From positions 496,001-560,000 of the forward strand of contig JANFOE010000193.1 in assembly GCA_025667525.1 (NCBI GenBank): a stretch of 64,000 nt of DNA. Direction: 5' to 3'. A model generated the notes under the pieces. That model was given only the letters and a program-made list of their open reading frames with translations, made no database searches and was not told where the DNA came from. The DNA comes from Glebionis coronaria (lineage: Eukaryota; Streptophyta; Magnoliopsida; Asterales; Asteraceae). Shown one piece after another: positions 45,881 to 57,000 of the stretch. The translations under genes and the position numbers were made by a program. Within the stretch, counting starts at the first letter, position 1; each line of letters begins with the position of its first letter.

Positions 45881-48235
45881 TTAAGTGAGATTAACCATTC
45901 CAATATTTGTTACCAAATATTGAAATCGTCCAGCATCAAAAGGTTTAGTTAATAAATCAGCCACATTATCTTCTGTGGCTACCCTATCTGGTTGTATTAA
46001 ACCTTTCTCAAAGCAATCTCTTATAAAATGATGTCTAATTTCTATGTGTTTGGTTTTAGAATGATGTACAGGATTTTTAATAATGCATAAAGTACTGTTA
46101 TTGTCTACAAAAATCTTGGTATGCATAAAATTATACCCATAATCCAACAGCTGGTTCTGAATCCATAAGACTTGCCCACAACAAGCAGCTGCAGCAACAT
46201 ATTCTGCTTCAGTTGTAGAGTTTGCCACCACTGTTTGTTTCTTGCATTGCCAAGATATCAATCTACTCCCCAGAAATTGGCATCCACCAGTTGTGGATTT
46301 CCTATCAAACTTGTCACCACCATAGTCACTGTCTGAATATGCAATAAGGTCCAATGGAGAATCTTTTAGGTACCACAAACCAAGATCTGGATAGCATCTT
46401 AGGTACCTAAAAATTCTTTTCACAGCAAAAAGGTGACATTCTTTGGGAGTCACTTGATGGCGTGCACATGCACACACAGCAAACATGATGTCAGGTCTTG
46501 AGGCTGTAAGATACATCAATGACCCTATCATTGATCTATAGTGCCTAACATCCACATCCTTTCCAGCTCCAATTTTTCCCCAAGGGTGTTCCCTATCCAT
46601 AGGAGTGGAAGCATCCTTTTCATGTGGAGAAAAACCATATTTCTTCAAGATTTCAGCTACATACTTGTCTTGGGAGATGAAGATACCATCTTTCTGCTGA
46701 ACTTGCAACCCAAGAAAGAAGTTCATCTCACCCATTGCACTCATCTTGAATTTATCTGTCATGAGCTTGGAAAAATCCTCACTCATTTTTGGATCAGTAG
46801 ACCCAAAAATGATGTCATCAACATAGACCTGCACAAGCAACACATGTTTTCCTTTCTTCTTTGTAAACAATGTCTGATCTATGGTGCCCCTCTTGAATCC
46901 ATTGTCCACCAAATATGTAGACAAGGTACCATACCATGCTCTAGGGGCTTGATGAAGTCCATACATAGCTTTCTTTACTCTATAAACCTTGTCTGGATTT
47001 TCAGGATCTTCAAAACCAGGAGGTTGCATAACATATACTTCCTCAACAATTGTTCCATAGAGGAAAGCACTCTTTACATCCATTTGATAAACAGTGAAAT
47101 TCATACAAGAGGCATAAGCTAGGAAAATTCTTATAGCTTCAATTCTTGCAACTGGAGCAAAGACTTCTTCATAATCTATGCCTTCCTCTTGTGTATATCC
47201 CTGAGCTACCAAACGTGCCTTGTTTCTGATCACAATGCCTCTTTCATCTTTCTTGTTCCTTAGAACCCATCTTGTCCCAATTGGTCTCACATATCTAGGA
47301 CAATCAACCAGCTCCCAAACATCCTGTATAGCAAATTGGTGAAGCTCATCCTGCATTGCTTCCACCCAACTTGGTTCTTTGAGAGCATCAAAAATTTTCT
47401 TGGGTTCTTCCTGTGACAGAAAACAGGCAAACAAACATGCTTGTACAAGAGGGGTATCAACCTTCTTATGTATATTGGCAATAAATCCACCAAGACTTTG
47501 ATGGGATCTCCTTGTCTGAACTGGAGCCATAACATCACCAATGATCTGAGATGTGGGGTGATCCTTTGCTGTGGAAGTGAGAACTCCTCCTTCAAAAAGT
47601 CTGGTGTCCTCAACTTCACGCTCCATGTTGCCAATATCTTCTTCATCAGACTCTCCTTGATCAACAGAAATCTCTTCATGGACATTGGAAGGTCCACCCT
47701 GTTCAAAATGGGAAGAGAAAAGATGTGCAAAGGTATCATCAAACTCTGAACCTTGCTTGTCAGCGTTTGGGCTAACAGTGCTTGAACTATTGTTGTCAGT
47801 GTCTGAGCCATCAGCGTCTGAATTAGTCTTGACAGCGCTTGATTTCCCTTTGTCAGCGCCTGAAGAGCCATGCATGTTAGTATTTGGTGGTATTTGAAAA
47901 CCACCATTATCCTTTCTAGCAGCAGCAACAGCAGCATAATACTCATCTGTCCATATAGGAAGTGTAACATATTCTTGTGTGGGAGATGATTAAACTGCTG
48001 GTGGTCCATCCTCCTTAGCAACCTGAATACCTGAAACATTACCAATTCTCTTTTCCAAAACACTTGAAGTTACCTTCACAATGTCTGGATCAGTAACAGG
48101 CATATAATTTAAAGCTCTAGATAAAGGTTCTAAGTCAAACAACCAATTTGGACCACTTTCAGGATCACTAGGTTTATCTTCCCCTAGTTGATGTCGGCAA
48201 AACTCTTGGTATATCTCTTGTAAGTTGTACATGAT
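45881..48235 (-). pseudogene. Pol remnant (integrase tail, RT, RNase H), one stop
   Basis: The intact 664-codon block 47875-45881 holds reverse transcriptase (WVEAMQDEL at 169-177; [10 protein letters not shown] with the first catalytic Asp at 265; YVDD at 350-353) and RNase H (YSDSDYGG near 512-519, Glu 555, Asp 590), ending [11 protein letters not shown]. Upstream in the same frame, a TAA at 47990-47992 separates it from the last part of integrase (GPNWLFDLEPLSRALNY). The Gag, protease and integrase core expected further upstream are missing. The N-terminal part of the open block is rich in ADK/ADG motifs. The RT itself looks catalytically intact, but the element cannot make a full Pol. Confidence 0.85.
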
Positions 48236-48239
48236 CTTC

Positions 48240-50320
48240 AGATTGCTTCCCCTCAAAAGTAGCTCTTGAAAATTCTCCAAAAGTAGCTCTGTGTAATGAT
48301 CCTGAAGAAAAATAAATAAAGTATTCTTGATGTAGAAGTAAAATAACCCAAACTTATATTCCATATCTTGTACGATGATGTGATGAAGTGTGTTGCTGAT
48401 ACAAAAATCCTCATCCTTTGTGAGACACTGAGCACGATAATGTAACTCCTTCAAGTGATAGAAAATATGTGCATAGAGAACCATAAGAAAAATCACATAT
48501 TCCTAGACCTTGTATCACTTCATCAGTAACCATGTAAGCATAAACAAGTTACCTTTAAAGTCAGTGGCTGGAAGTCCATGACTTTAAGATATGATAGAAC
48601 ACAAACTCGCGAAAATCTTCTTCAATCATCAAACTTACCATAAGAATTCTTCCCCTTAAGCTAACACTTCTTCATGAAGAAACTTAATCTTCATATCATA
48701 TGTAAAAGTGACAAGACGGATAACTCTTTTACAAGGCTACCCCGATTACATAATCAAATCCAATAAATTACCTCACGAATTGTTGCTAACTCGCATTAAA
48801 ATCATTAATCCCTTTCAAAATATCCGAGCCATAAATATCATCATGATATTCTAAATTAGAACGGAGATTCCATGTACCTTTGTGTGTATAATCCTCCTTT
48901 TTGTGTGCTCAAAACGTACTAATTTTCTCAAACAGCAGCAAACAGTGTGTTGTCCAATATCCAATTCTGTCCAATATCTTCATCAGATGCATTGTCCGAT
49001 ATCGGATGACACTTATCAGCGTTGAAATAGCATATATCGGACAACACTGTCAACTTGACAGTGTTGACTTATTCCTGTCAGCGTCGAAACTTCCTTCTGT
49101 CAGCGTCAATACAAGGCTTGTCAGCGCCTCAATTACAAACGTCAGCGCCGACTAAAACTGTCATCTTGTCAGCGGTGTGCATACTTCACTTATCCTTAGT
49201 CATAATGAATTAAAATAAGTGAAGCAATAAACCACATCCAAATTATGCTTAAACCGTGATCTCTCCATGCCTTATTGAATGGGTTTTGATCAAGTGACCT
49301 CAAGTACACCATAACGAATCGTGTGAATGCATTGTATACAGTTTCACGTCACTAGCTTACTTTGATCAACCAATCAAAACTTTCAGGTCGTGTGAACACA
49401 GAATGAACACTCGATCACCATATCTTGATTAGTAACCAATAAGAATTTAATACCCGTGTGAATGCAAAGCTCCTTGATCGTGTGAACACCAGCATGTTTA
49501 ACCAATCAGAAATCAATCATTGTGTGAACACAAAGCTTAACAACCGTGTGAACACACTCCTTATAAATCTTACGATGGGGACCAGCAAACACAATATTTA
49601 ACAAAAGTAGAAGGTAACGAGACCTTCACACACACTTTTGTACTTCAATTTGATTCTCCACGTCATGATTTCCTTTTAAAAAGAAACACCAAACGTGATT
49701 ACTTGCTTTGCACAGCCCTCGATCAAATAGCAGCCAACCAAACATAATCTTGGATCTAGGGTTTATTATAAAACCCTAACAACAATCACAATAACACCAA
49801 TGGATCTAGGGATTTGACTGAACTGAATTTGATTCTAGGGTTTGGAATAAACCCTAATTCATTATTTTATGTGAACCATAAAACTTCATATCTCCTTTGC
49901 AGCCAACTTCGACATAGAATAAATTCTTCATTAGAGATCAAATCGAAAATCCCTTCGGTGAGATTCAAGACACAAGTGCCAAGAATCTACAGTTCAAAAA
50001 TCACGAAGATCCAACGGTTAACGAAGGAGAGATCGTGTTTTGAACATGGCTGTCCACAGAAAACTGCATATATCCTGCTACTGACTTTGACGCTTAATAA
50101 CTTTTGCCTGGGGATAAAACTCGACAATCCCTCCGGTGGATGTTTAGATCTATGTATGTAGAACACAGATATAAAATTTCGTGACGATCCAACGGTTCAA
50201 TCAAAAGTTATGACCTTCTGAATACTGCTGCGCACACAAAAACGTCCAGAAAAACTCCATATGATTTTTTCTTCTTCACCATACACGAACACCTCGTCGG
50301 ACCTAGATATCAAGAGCCTT
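48240..50320. other. Leader-like region of the SIRE-like element
   Basis: About 2 kb with no gag. It holds a TCAGCG cluster (49013-49175) and a set of about six CGTGTGAACAC or CGTGTGAATGC words (49318-49555), the latter before a CTTATAAAT sequence. Two similar leader segments near 49930-50060 and 50080-50220 share the words GATCCAACGGTT and CGAAAATCCCT or CGACAATCCCT, an imperfect duplication. Confidence 0.55.
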
Positions 50321-50321
50321 A

Positions 50322-50334
50322 GGCTCTGATACCA
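50322..50334 (-). other. Primer-binding site of the SIRE-like element
   Basis: The minus-strand TGGTATCAGAGCC is an exact iMet-type PBS, two bases inside the 5' LTR. Confidence 0.9.
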
Positions 50335-50336
50335 AT

Positions 50337-50845
50337 TGTGGATCCTAATTGATCGTTAGACTCAATGGTTATGAACCATTATATCTAGGTTGATCATCGT
50401 TCATATGATAACATAGCGGAATAGAACAATGATCATAACAAGGTGTTTAGGCACAAGACACAAATTAAAACAAATGGGTTGCTCATTATATTAATAATCA
50501 ACAACCACTAGACGTGTATACATTGAATCCCACGTCTAGTGCGACACACACTTTAGGTTTACATTGTGAATGAATAATATATATATAACCTAAGACTCTT
50601 GTTCCTTTTATAGTGGAAGGAACAGAATCTACAAGAGATAATATCAAATAAACATCTAAATCTTCTATTTAGATAGATATATATTAAATATATTATTTAG
50701 AATATATCCAATATATTCTGTAAATAGAATTTCCATCAGCGCCGTAGACTTCTGTCAGCGTCCAAACATGGCGTGTCAGCGTCTAGCATGTTTTCTTCGT
50801 TTTAGAGTTTCTGCCACATCAACTCATATTAATTTTGACCCAACA
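50337..50845 (-). repeat. 5' LTR of the SIRE-like element
   Basis: 509 bp, from TGTGGATCC to CCCAACA on the plus strand, followed by the ATTTA target copy. It has a minus-strand TATA box (CTATAAAAGG, 50604-50613) and three TCAGCG words (50731-50780). It is 25 bp shorter than the 3' LTR and differs strongly from it. Confidence 0.8.
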
Positions 50846-51096
50846 ATTTACATTTGGTGTAGTAAGGTCTCTATTCCCGACCTAAATCTCCAACTGTCCA
50901 TTCCAACCTATGTAGCCTTGGCATCTTGTAGTTGAACAACTGAATACGTGGAACGAATTAGCTAAATCAACAAGTATGGGGATCCTTTAACAAATAACAA
51001 TGGTGTTCTAAATTTGAGGAAATATGGATATTGATGTAAAATAGAAGAACATACCCAACTTCTTTTGAAGGTCTTGATTTATGATCTATAATAAGT

Positions 51097-51538
51097 CGCA
51101 CATCACACATGAAATGACAATCAATCTTATCAACCCAAATAAAAATGTACGAAAAGCAATAACTACTCATGTGAATCCTTGCTTATATAAATGCAAAAAT
51201 AAGAACGAAACCACTTCTTTTTCTTTATTTTAGAATTCAAATTTTCCTTTCTATTCAGCAATATACTATATTTTGTAAATGAAAGAGGAGTATCACAGTA
51301 AAGATTTTGTAGTTCTCGCACATCACACATGAAATGACAATCAATCTTATCAACCCTCATAAAAATATACGAAAAGCAATAACTACTCATGTGAATCCTT
51401 CCTTATATAAATGAAAAAATAAGAATGAAACCACTTCTTTTTCTGTATGTTAGAATTCAAATTTTCCATTCTATTCAGCAATATACTATATTTTGTAAAT
51501 GAAAGAGGAGTATCACGGTAAAGATTTTGTAGTTCTCG
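51097..51538. repeat. Two-copy tandem duplication, about 220 bp unit
   Basis: Units at 51097-51316 and 51317-51538 are about 95% alike by eye, each starting CGCACATCACACATGAAATG. The short frames on the minus strand that share MSSYCFSYIF are copies of one another and not genes. Confidence 0.9.
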
Positions 51539-51539
51539 A

Positions 51540-52210
51540 ACGTATAATCATGTTTGCTTTGACATGATTTAAATGGAATATTAAAGAGTGAAATACATAA
51601 GTGCACAAAAATCAGTATACATATAACAGATAACTAATAAGATAAAGATGAAATCATAGATCCAAAATGAAAATTAAAACTTTGAAATAGACCAAAATCA
51701 AATTATAAAATATATATGTATTATATAGTTATCTTAGTTAAAATGCATAGCCACTAAGAACACAAACCAGTCCGAGACATATGGATCATATTATGTAAAT
51801 GGATATATCAAATTTTCTATAAACAAGTAAGATTTTAAGTGGAGATATGGGAACCTTTGGCACAGAAATGGTTGTGTGGTCGAGATAGGGAAAGACTAGA
51901 TCTGGTTTTTGGAGATAAGATAAACAAATGAGTGGGTGATAGGATAGAGATATAAGTGGATGTGTTGGCCAATGTTTTAGTTCTAAGAGGGGAATTTCGA
52001 GCTTTTTTATTTTTTGAATTTTTTGAAAAAAATTGTTAGCGGGCAAAAAATTTTTGGTAAAATATTTTTTTGGGTAAACTACGGGAAATTTTTATGTTCA
52101 AAAAAAACTACGGGAAAGTTTCTCACGTATTTCCCACGGAGTTATATGTTTGTGTGTAAACTATTGAAAAATTTCACACGTATTTCGCACGGACATGATC
52201 GTTTTCCATT
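51540..52210. other. Intergenic sequence with weak TTTCCCACGG-like words
   Basis: There is no gene. The stretch 52080-52190 has ACGGGAAA, TTTCCCACGG and TTTCGCACGG words resembling the 29.5 kb repeat field, so a related transposon end may lie here. Confidence 0.35.
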
Positions 52211-52449
52211 ATTTTTTTCGATATAGTCACATGTTCACGGATATACACCTCCGTAGACCTACGTAAAAACATCGATACACATAATGAATGTCATACACGA
52301 ATATCAGGGACATACACAATTATATATCCACACATATACAGATGATTTGTCCTAAAAAAGGTTTGTTACATTATTATTTTTGATATGTTTGCACATTCAC
52401 GCATATATACGTCCGCATACTGACATAAAATACATCAATAGACATAATA

Positions 52450-53235
52450 AATATCAATAGAGAGGGGTATCATTGTAAACGATATGTTCAACAATGAGTT
52501 TAGAGCGTATCGTTACACATAAGATGTTAACGGATGAGTTGAGATAGGATCGTTGTGCATGAGATGTCAAACTGATTTATCGATATAATATAGTCGTACA
52601 CAGGATTTTCAACAGAGTAATGTGTAGGGTATTCTTTTACACGAGATGTTCAACGGAGTAGTCGATAGGGTTTCGTTGTACATGAGATGTTCGGTAGAGT
52701 AGTGGGTAACGTATAATCGCACGTGATGTTGAATTGATTAGTCGACATAGTATCCTTGTACACGAGATGTTTAACGGATGAGTTTAGAGTGTACCCTTAT
52801 ACATAAGATGTTAAACAGATGAGTCGAGAGAGTATCATTGTAAACGAGATGTTCATCAGAGTAGTCGGTAGGGTATTGTCGTACACGAGATATTCAATGG
52901 ATTCGTCAATATAATATCAGTGTATACAAGAAGTTCAACGCATGAGTCAATAGGGGAATTGTTATACACAAGATGTTCAACGGAGTATTCGAGATTGTAT
53001 TATTGTACATGAAATATTTAACTGAATAGTTGATAGTGTACCGTTGTACACGAGATGTCCAACGGCATAGTCGATAGAGTATCGTTGTATACGAGATGTT
53101 CAATGGAGTAGTCGATAGGGTATCATTGTATACCACATGTTCAATGGAGTAGTTGATAGGGTATCGTGGTATATGTGATGTTCAACGGAGTAGTCGATGG
53201 TTTATCATTGTACACGATATGCTCAACGGAGTTCC
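52450..53235. repeat. Degenerate 41 bp minisatellite
   Basis: About nineteen units whose core is TACACGAGATGTTCAACGG followed by AGTAGTCGATAGGGTATCGT. Units differ by substitutions and small length changes, and copies near 53060-53200 are the most regular. The frame at 52906-53136 on the minus strand is a translation of the repeat. Confidence 0.9.
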
Positions 53236-53399
53236 CCGCCAAAAGTTCCCCCAGAAAGTTCCCGCCATGATTTCGCCCCAAAAGCACTTTTTTACCATAA
53301 ATGCATCTTTATAACCATAAACTAAGCAGATCACACAGATTCTTGCCATCTCCACGACTAACATACACATTGTAATTATGAAGATGGTGGCATATGAAG

Positions 53400-54247
53400 C
53401 TTTTGCGTGTCATTGTGGAGCCGGAGATGTAGTTTTAAGAGAATCGTATAGACCTCAAGTTATGTGTATAGTTGGAAGTGTCTTGTGTCAAATTTCTTAG
53501 TTGGATTTAAAGTGATGTGAGTGTGAGTGATAAGTGTATATTGGTTCTACCTAAGATTAGAACACGACATCTAGTCTTGTGTCGAAAAATAGAATTAGGT
53601 GACGGGTGTAGATTAGTCGTACCTAAGATTAGGACTTGACATATAGTTTAGTGTTGAAAAATGATTTAAGCGACGTATATGGTTTTCTCCACCAAGAAAA
53701 AGCTTGTTGACTAGTGAAGTAACTATCGAGTTAGGTACTCGGGGAGTGAAGTAGGGCGAAAAGGAGCTTCATGCCCAAGAATTACTATAGATCATCATGT
53801 CGGTTGGCCTTCCCTTTTATAGTATGAAGTTTACATTTATGTCTTTTCATTTCTAGTTTCATAATATATTTGTGGTGTGTTGTTGTGTCCATCTCTTAAT
53901 CTAAACATCTAAGTTACAGAAAAGCTAAGTCTTAGTATGTGTGTGCTTAATATTTAGACTATTGCTTCATGTACTCTTGTTTTGATGTGTTTATGTGTTT
54001 TATTATTTGTTGTTTATTATTCTTATGGTCTTTATCTCAATGAACACGTCTCATATTAAGTTAAACTTAGTCGGGAATTTGATACAAAATATTGTGAAGG
54101 TTTAAAAGGTGACAATCTTTTTCGTCCATAGGTGGTGGTTCGTTAATTGCACTTACTAGTCGGTTATAAGAAAAATTTATAAGTCTTTATTAGAAACATA
54201 TTCACCCCCCCCCCCCCTCTTCTACCATTTCTATAATTGGTATCAGA
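53400..54247 (+). mobile_element. Ty1/copia LTR-end and leader remnant
   Basis: A C13 run at 54205-54217 in the TTCACCCCC...CTCTTCT context, followed by ATTGGTATCAGA (PBS-like, 54238-54247), is the usual end of a copia LTR plus PBS. Upstream lies a two-copy repeat with CCTAAGATTAG (about 53550 and 53620) and a phrase typical of copia LTRs (GGAGCTTCATGCCCAAG). No second LTR or coding region was found. Confidence 0.4.
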
Positions 54248-54259
54248 TCGAGGTTGCTC

Positions 54260-55690
54260 TAGTTTCCAAAACAAATGGTTTTAAAAATAGAGTATGGTAC
54301 ATGTATCAAATTTCCAATGAAGGGAGATTGAATATGACATGTTTTTGTTGTTTCATTCGTTCAAGATTTGGTGTTAAATAAACTTTGTATAATATCTTGA
54401 TGATAAATCTTTTCAAAACATGTTTGGAAGTATACAATTCACATCTGTTCTAAAACGAGTTCTATGCGTAAATAACGACATTTTAGAGTCTTACGCCCTT
54501 CCGTCAAGTCACCAAATGATTTTGTACAAAAACGTATTTTTGTCCACTGACCACAGGTCTTTACCTGACTTCCGTGGTTCCTTATATATAAAGAAAAGTG
54601 GGTCCGAATTAAAGAACCATCGTCATTTGGTTTCAGATTTTTTACAAAATTTGAAAAATCATATCAAATCAACTACAAATCCATAGAAGTCGTGCCACCC
54701 GTCATTTCGAACATAATTGAGTCTTCTTTTATTTAAAAATAATTTGAAAGCTTTATTCACACTTTGAAATTTGGATGTTTTCTAAGTTCTATAATATGTC
54801 CAAAGAATAGAGTCTCAGTTTATCGTAAAACTTGTGTTTTACTCTTTTCTTTCAAGTTAGACATCTCTTATTGGTATATCTTTGAAAATCTATATATTTA
54901 CAAAGTGCTGAATTTAATTAAATTTTAAAATGGGTCGAAAACATTTATTAAATAGAATCAAGATATGTATACTTTGTTTGATCTAACACTCAAAACAAAG
55001 ACGAATGCTTATCTGTGTTTTCTTGTGTGTTTAAACATTTTTAAGTAATCATTACAATTGCTAGTAGTGTGACTTATTTTTCTAATCGTTTGTGCATTAC
55101 CTGTAGGATCATCATCTCTTGGTTTACAAATGTTACATACATATATTGTATTCCTATTTTTGATTAATAACACACTTAGATTCAAAAGCAACATAAGCTT
55201 GTCAAATCTATTTAAAAAGATCGTCTTGCACGATCATTATGTTATTAGTTCAAGAAGTTAAATGTTACACAATAAAACACTAAACATATTCTTGTAATCA
55301 AAGATTTAACATTATTTTAAATCATCCTTTAATTCCATCTTGCTTTAACATGGGTTGTTTAATGAAGATAAAATATCACTCCAATACATAAGTACTTACT
55401 TAAAGAAAATGTATTCATGATCTTTGCCATAACCAATAAATATTTGAATTAAAACAAACCTTGGATTTAGATTCATTACATATCTTAAAAACTAGATGCT
55501 TATCTTTATTGGCAAGCATTGTTTCTTCCATTGAAATGACATCTTTGTATAAACCTCACTTTAACACTTCCTAATGTTAAATCATTCCCTAAAATCAAAT
55601 AATTGAAAATATAATGGAAACATGTAATTATATTCAAATATTGTTTGTAATGATTAAAATTTACTAGATAATTTTTATCTCATTTAAATT
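54260..55690. other. Intergenic sequence, no gene seen
   Basis: AT-rich DNA. The 88-codon plus frame at 54420 has no recognisable motif and is probably chance. Confidence 0.4.
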
Positions 55691-55702
55691 ATCCTTAAAC
55701 TT

Positions 55703-55990
55703 GCAAATGAAGTCTAGCTCAGTTGGATGGATGCATTTGGTTATAGTCTTCAAGTGAGGGAGGTCAGTGGTTCGACTCCTGTCATTCCCCATGTAGGGGT
55801 TTTTCCCAGAATTGACAGCCGGGTTTGAATCCCATCGCAATGCTTTGAAGCCCCTTAATGGGAATGTGGATGGCTAGCATGGGGGTTGATTTTCTCTTCG
55901 TGAGATGATTAGAACTCGGGTCGAGAGACTTGGTGCCTCAGTGGCACGCAAGATACTCCGCTGCACCAAACTGTCGTTCAAAAAAAATTC
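55703..55990 (+). mobile_element. tRNA-derived SINE
   Basis: An RNA polymerase III A box (TAGCTCAGTTGG) and B box (GGTTCGACTCC) lie near the 5' end, 40-50 bases apart. A unique body follows and the element ends in a short A run. Flanking copies ATCCTTAAACTT (55691-55702) and ATCCTCAAACTT (55991-56002) match at 11 of 12 positions. A second B-box-like word (GGGTTTGAATCCC) at 55823 may be coincidental. It would be mobilised by LINE enzymes. Confidence 0.85.
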
Positions 55991-56002
55991 ATCCTCAAAC
56001 TT

Positions 56003-56535
56003 AATAAAGCACACCTTGAAAATCATAGTTATTTTTTAAAGTCCCTAATACTAGCTTGAAACGATTCACAAAGATAAATAACACTAGTAAATACTTTTTA
56101 AACGTAAGACTTTATTATTGAATAACAAGTATTACATGTGTTATGGATAACACAGTTTGAGGACAATGTGTTGTGTACATAATAAGTGATTTTTTGGTCT
56201 ATATATAAATTAAGTTCGTTGAAGTGGTCTAATCGAATTGATAACTGGTTAACTATGCGACTTAGTCGTTCTTTGATGGAAACAAAAATTGTGTCGTTGT
56301 AGTAAAATTAAAATGCAAGACTTTAAAAGTAAATGACGGTTAATTAAATCTAAAACTAATTAAACGTAAATGGTGCAAAGTTAAAAACGTTGAAAAGAAA
56401 GTTAATTAAATGACAAAAATTAAAGCGTGACGAAAATTAAACTTGACAATGTAATATAATTTGGAAACTTAAAAATAAATCAAGTAAAAATGCGGGAAAG
56501 CAAAATTTAAAATAACAACAAAAACAAAACAAGGA
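56003..56535. other. AT-rich sequence before the GATCG island
   Basis: No gene. The TTAATTAAA-type composition changes sharply into the GC-richer GATCG island, suggesting both belong to an unrecognised element's leader. Confidence 0.35.
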
Positions 56536-56540
56536 CACGA

Positions 56541-56987
56541 GTCCGATCGCGCTACGATCGCAACCAACTAATGTGGTTGGATCGTACCCGGATCGTAGCT
56601 TGATCACAGCCTAGATCGCACTTGGTGATCGTAGCCCCCGATCGCACTCAATGCGATGGAAACAAAAGACTTGCTACGATCGCACCCACAGATCGCAATG
56701 AGTGATCGTGGCGTGTGATCGTACCAGGGAAGAAGAAACAGATCGCAGTCTATGCGATCGAAGCCAAAAGGGATCGTACTCTATGGATCGTACTCCACGG
56801 ATCGTACTCCACCACGATCGCAACAAAGTGGATCGCAGCGGGTGATCGTGACCAAAGGGATCGCAACCACGGATCGCACTCTATGATCTTACCCACAGAT
56901 CGCAACAAGGGATCGTGGTGTGGATTACTGAGTGTGATCGTAGTATGATCCTAGTCCTTGATCGCAACAATGGATCGCAAGTAGAAA
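56541..56987. repeat. GATCGCA/GATCGTA word island
   Basis: Roughly 27 occurrences of GATCG, mostly as GATCGCA, GATCGTA or GATCGTG, in about 445 bp, separated by short non-repeated text. It ends 14 bases before the chromovirus LTR at 57001. The plus frames at 56715 and 56915 translate it. Confidence 0.8.
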
Positions 56988-57000
56988 CCCTAAGGGTTTA

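Larger units (their letters stand above)
40960..50845 (-). mobile_element. SIRE-like Ty1/copia retrotransposon with mismatched LTRs
   Basis: Perfect ATTTA copies (40955-40959 and 50846-50850) flank the element. Minus-sense order: LTR (50845-50337), iMet PBS, long leader, integrase C-terminal tail, RT-RNase H, spacer, long post-pol ORF, purine tract, LTR (41493-40960). Gag, protease and the integrase core are absent between the leader and about 48230. Both LTRs start TGTTGGG and end in a TG...CA-type boundary with GGATC or GATC, and both have CTATAAAAG promoters, but most of their sequence is not alignable by eye. A TCAGCG word is scattered throughout. The layout matches the SIRE/Maximus lineage, which carries an extra ORF after pol. 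Confidence 0.85.

Noticed and set aside
55703..55790. Functional tRNA gene
   Set aside because: A and B boxes are present, but the sequence does not fold as a full tRNA and continues into a SINE body with an A tail and TSD.
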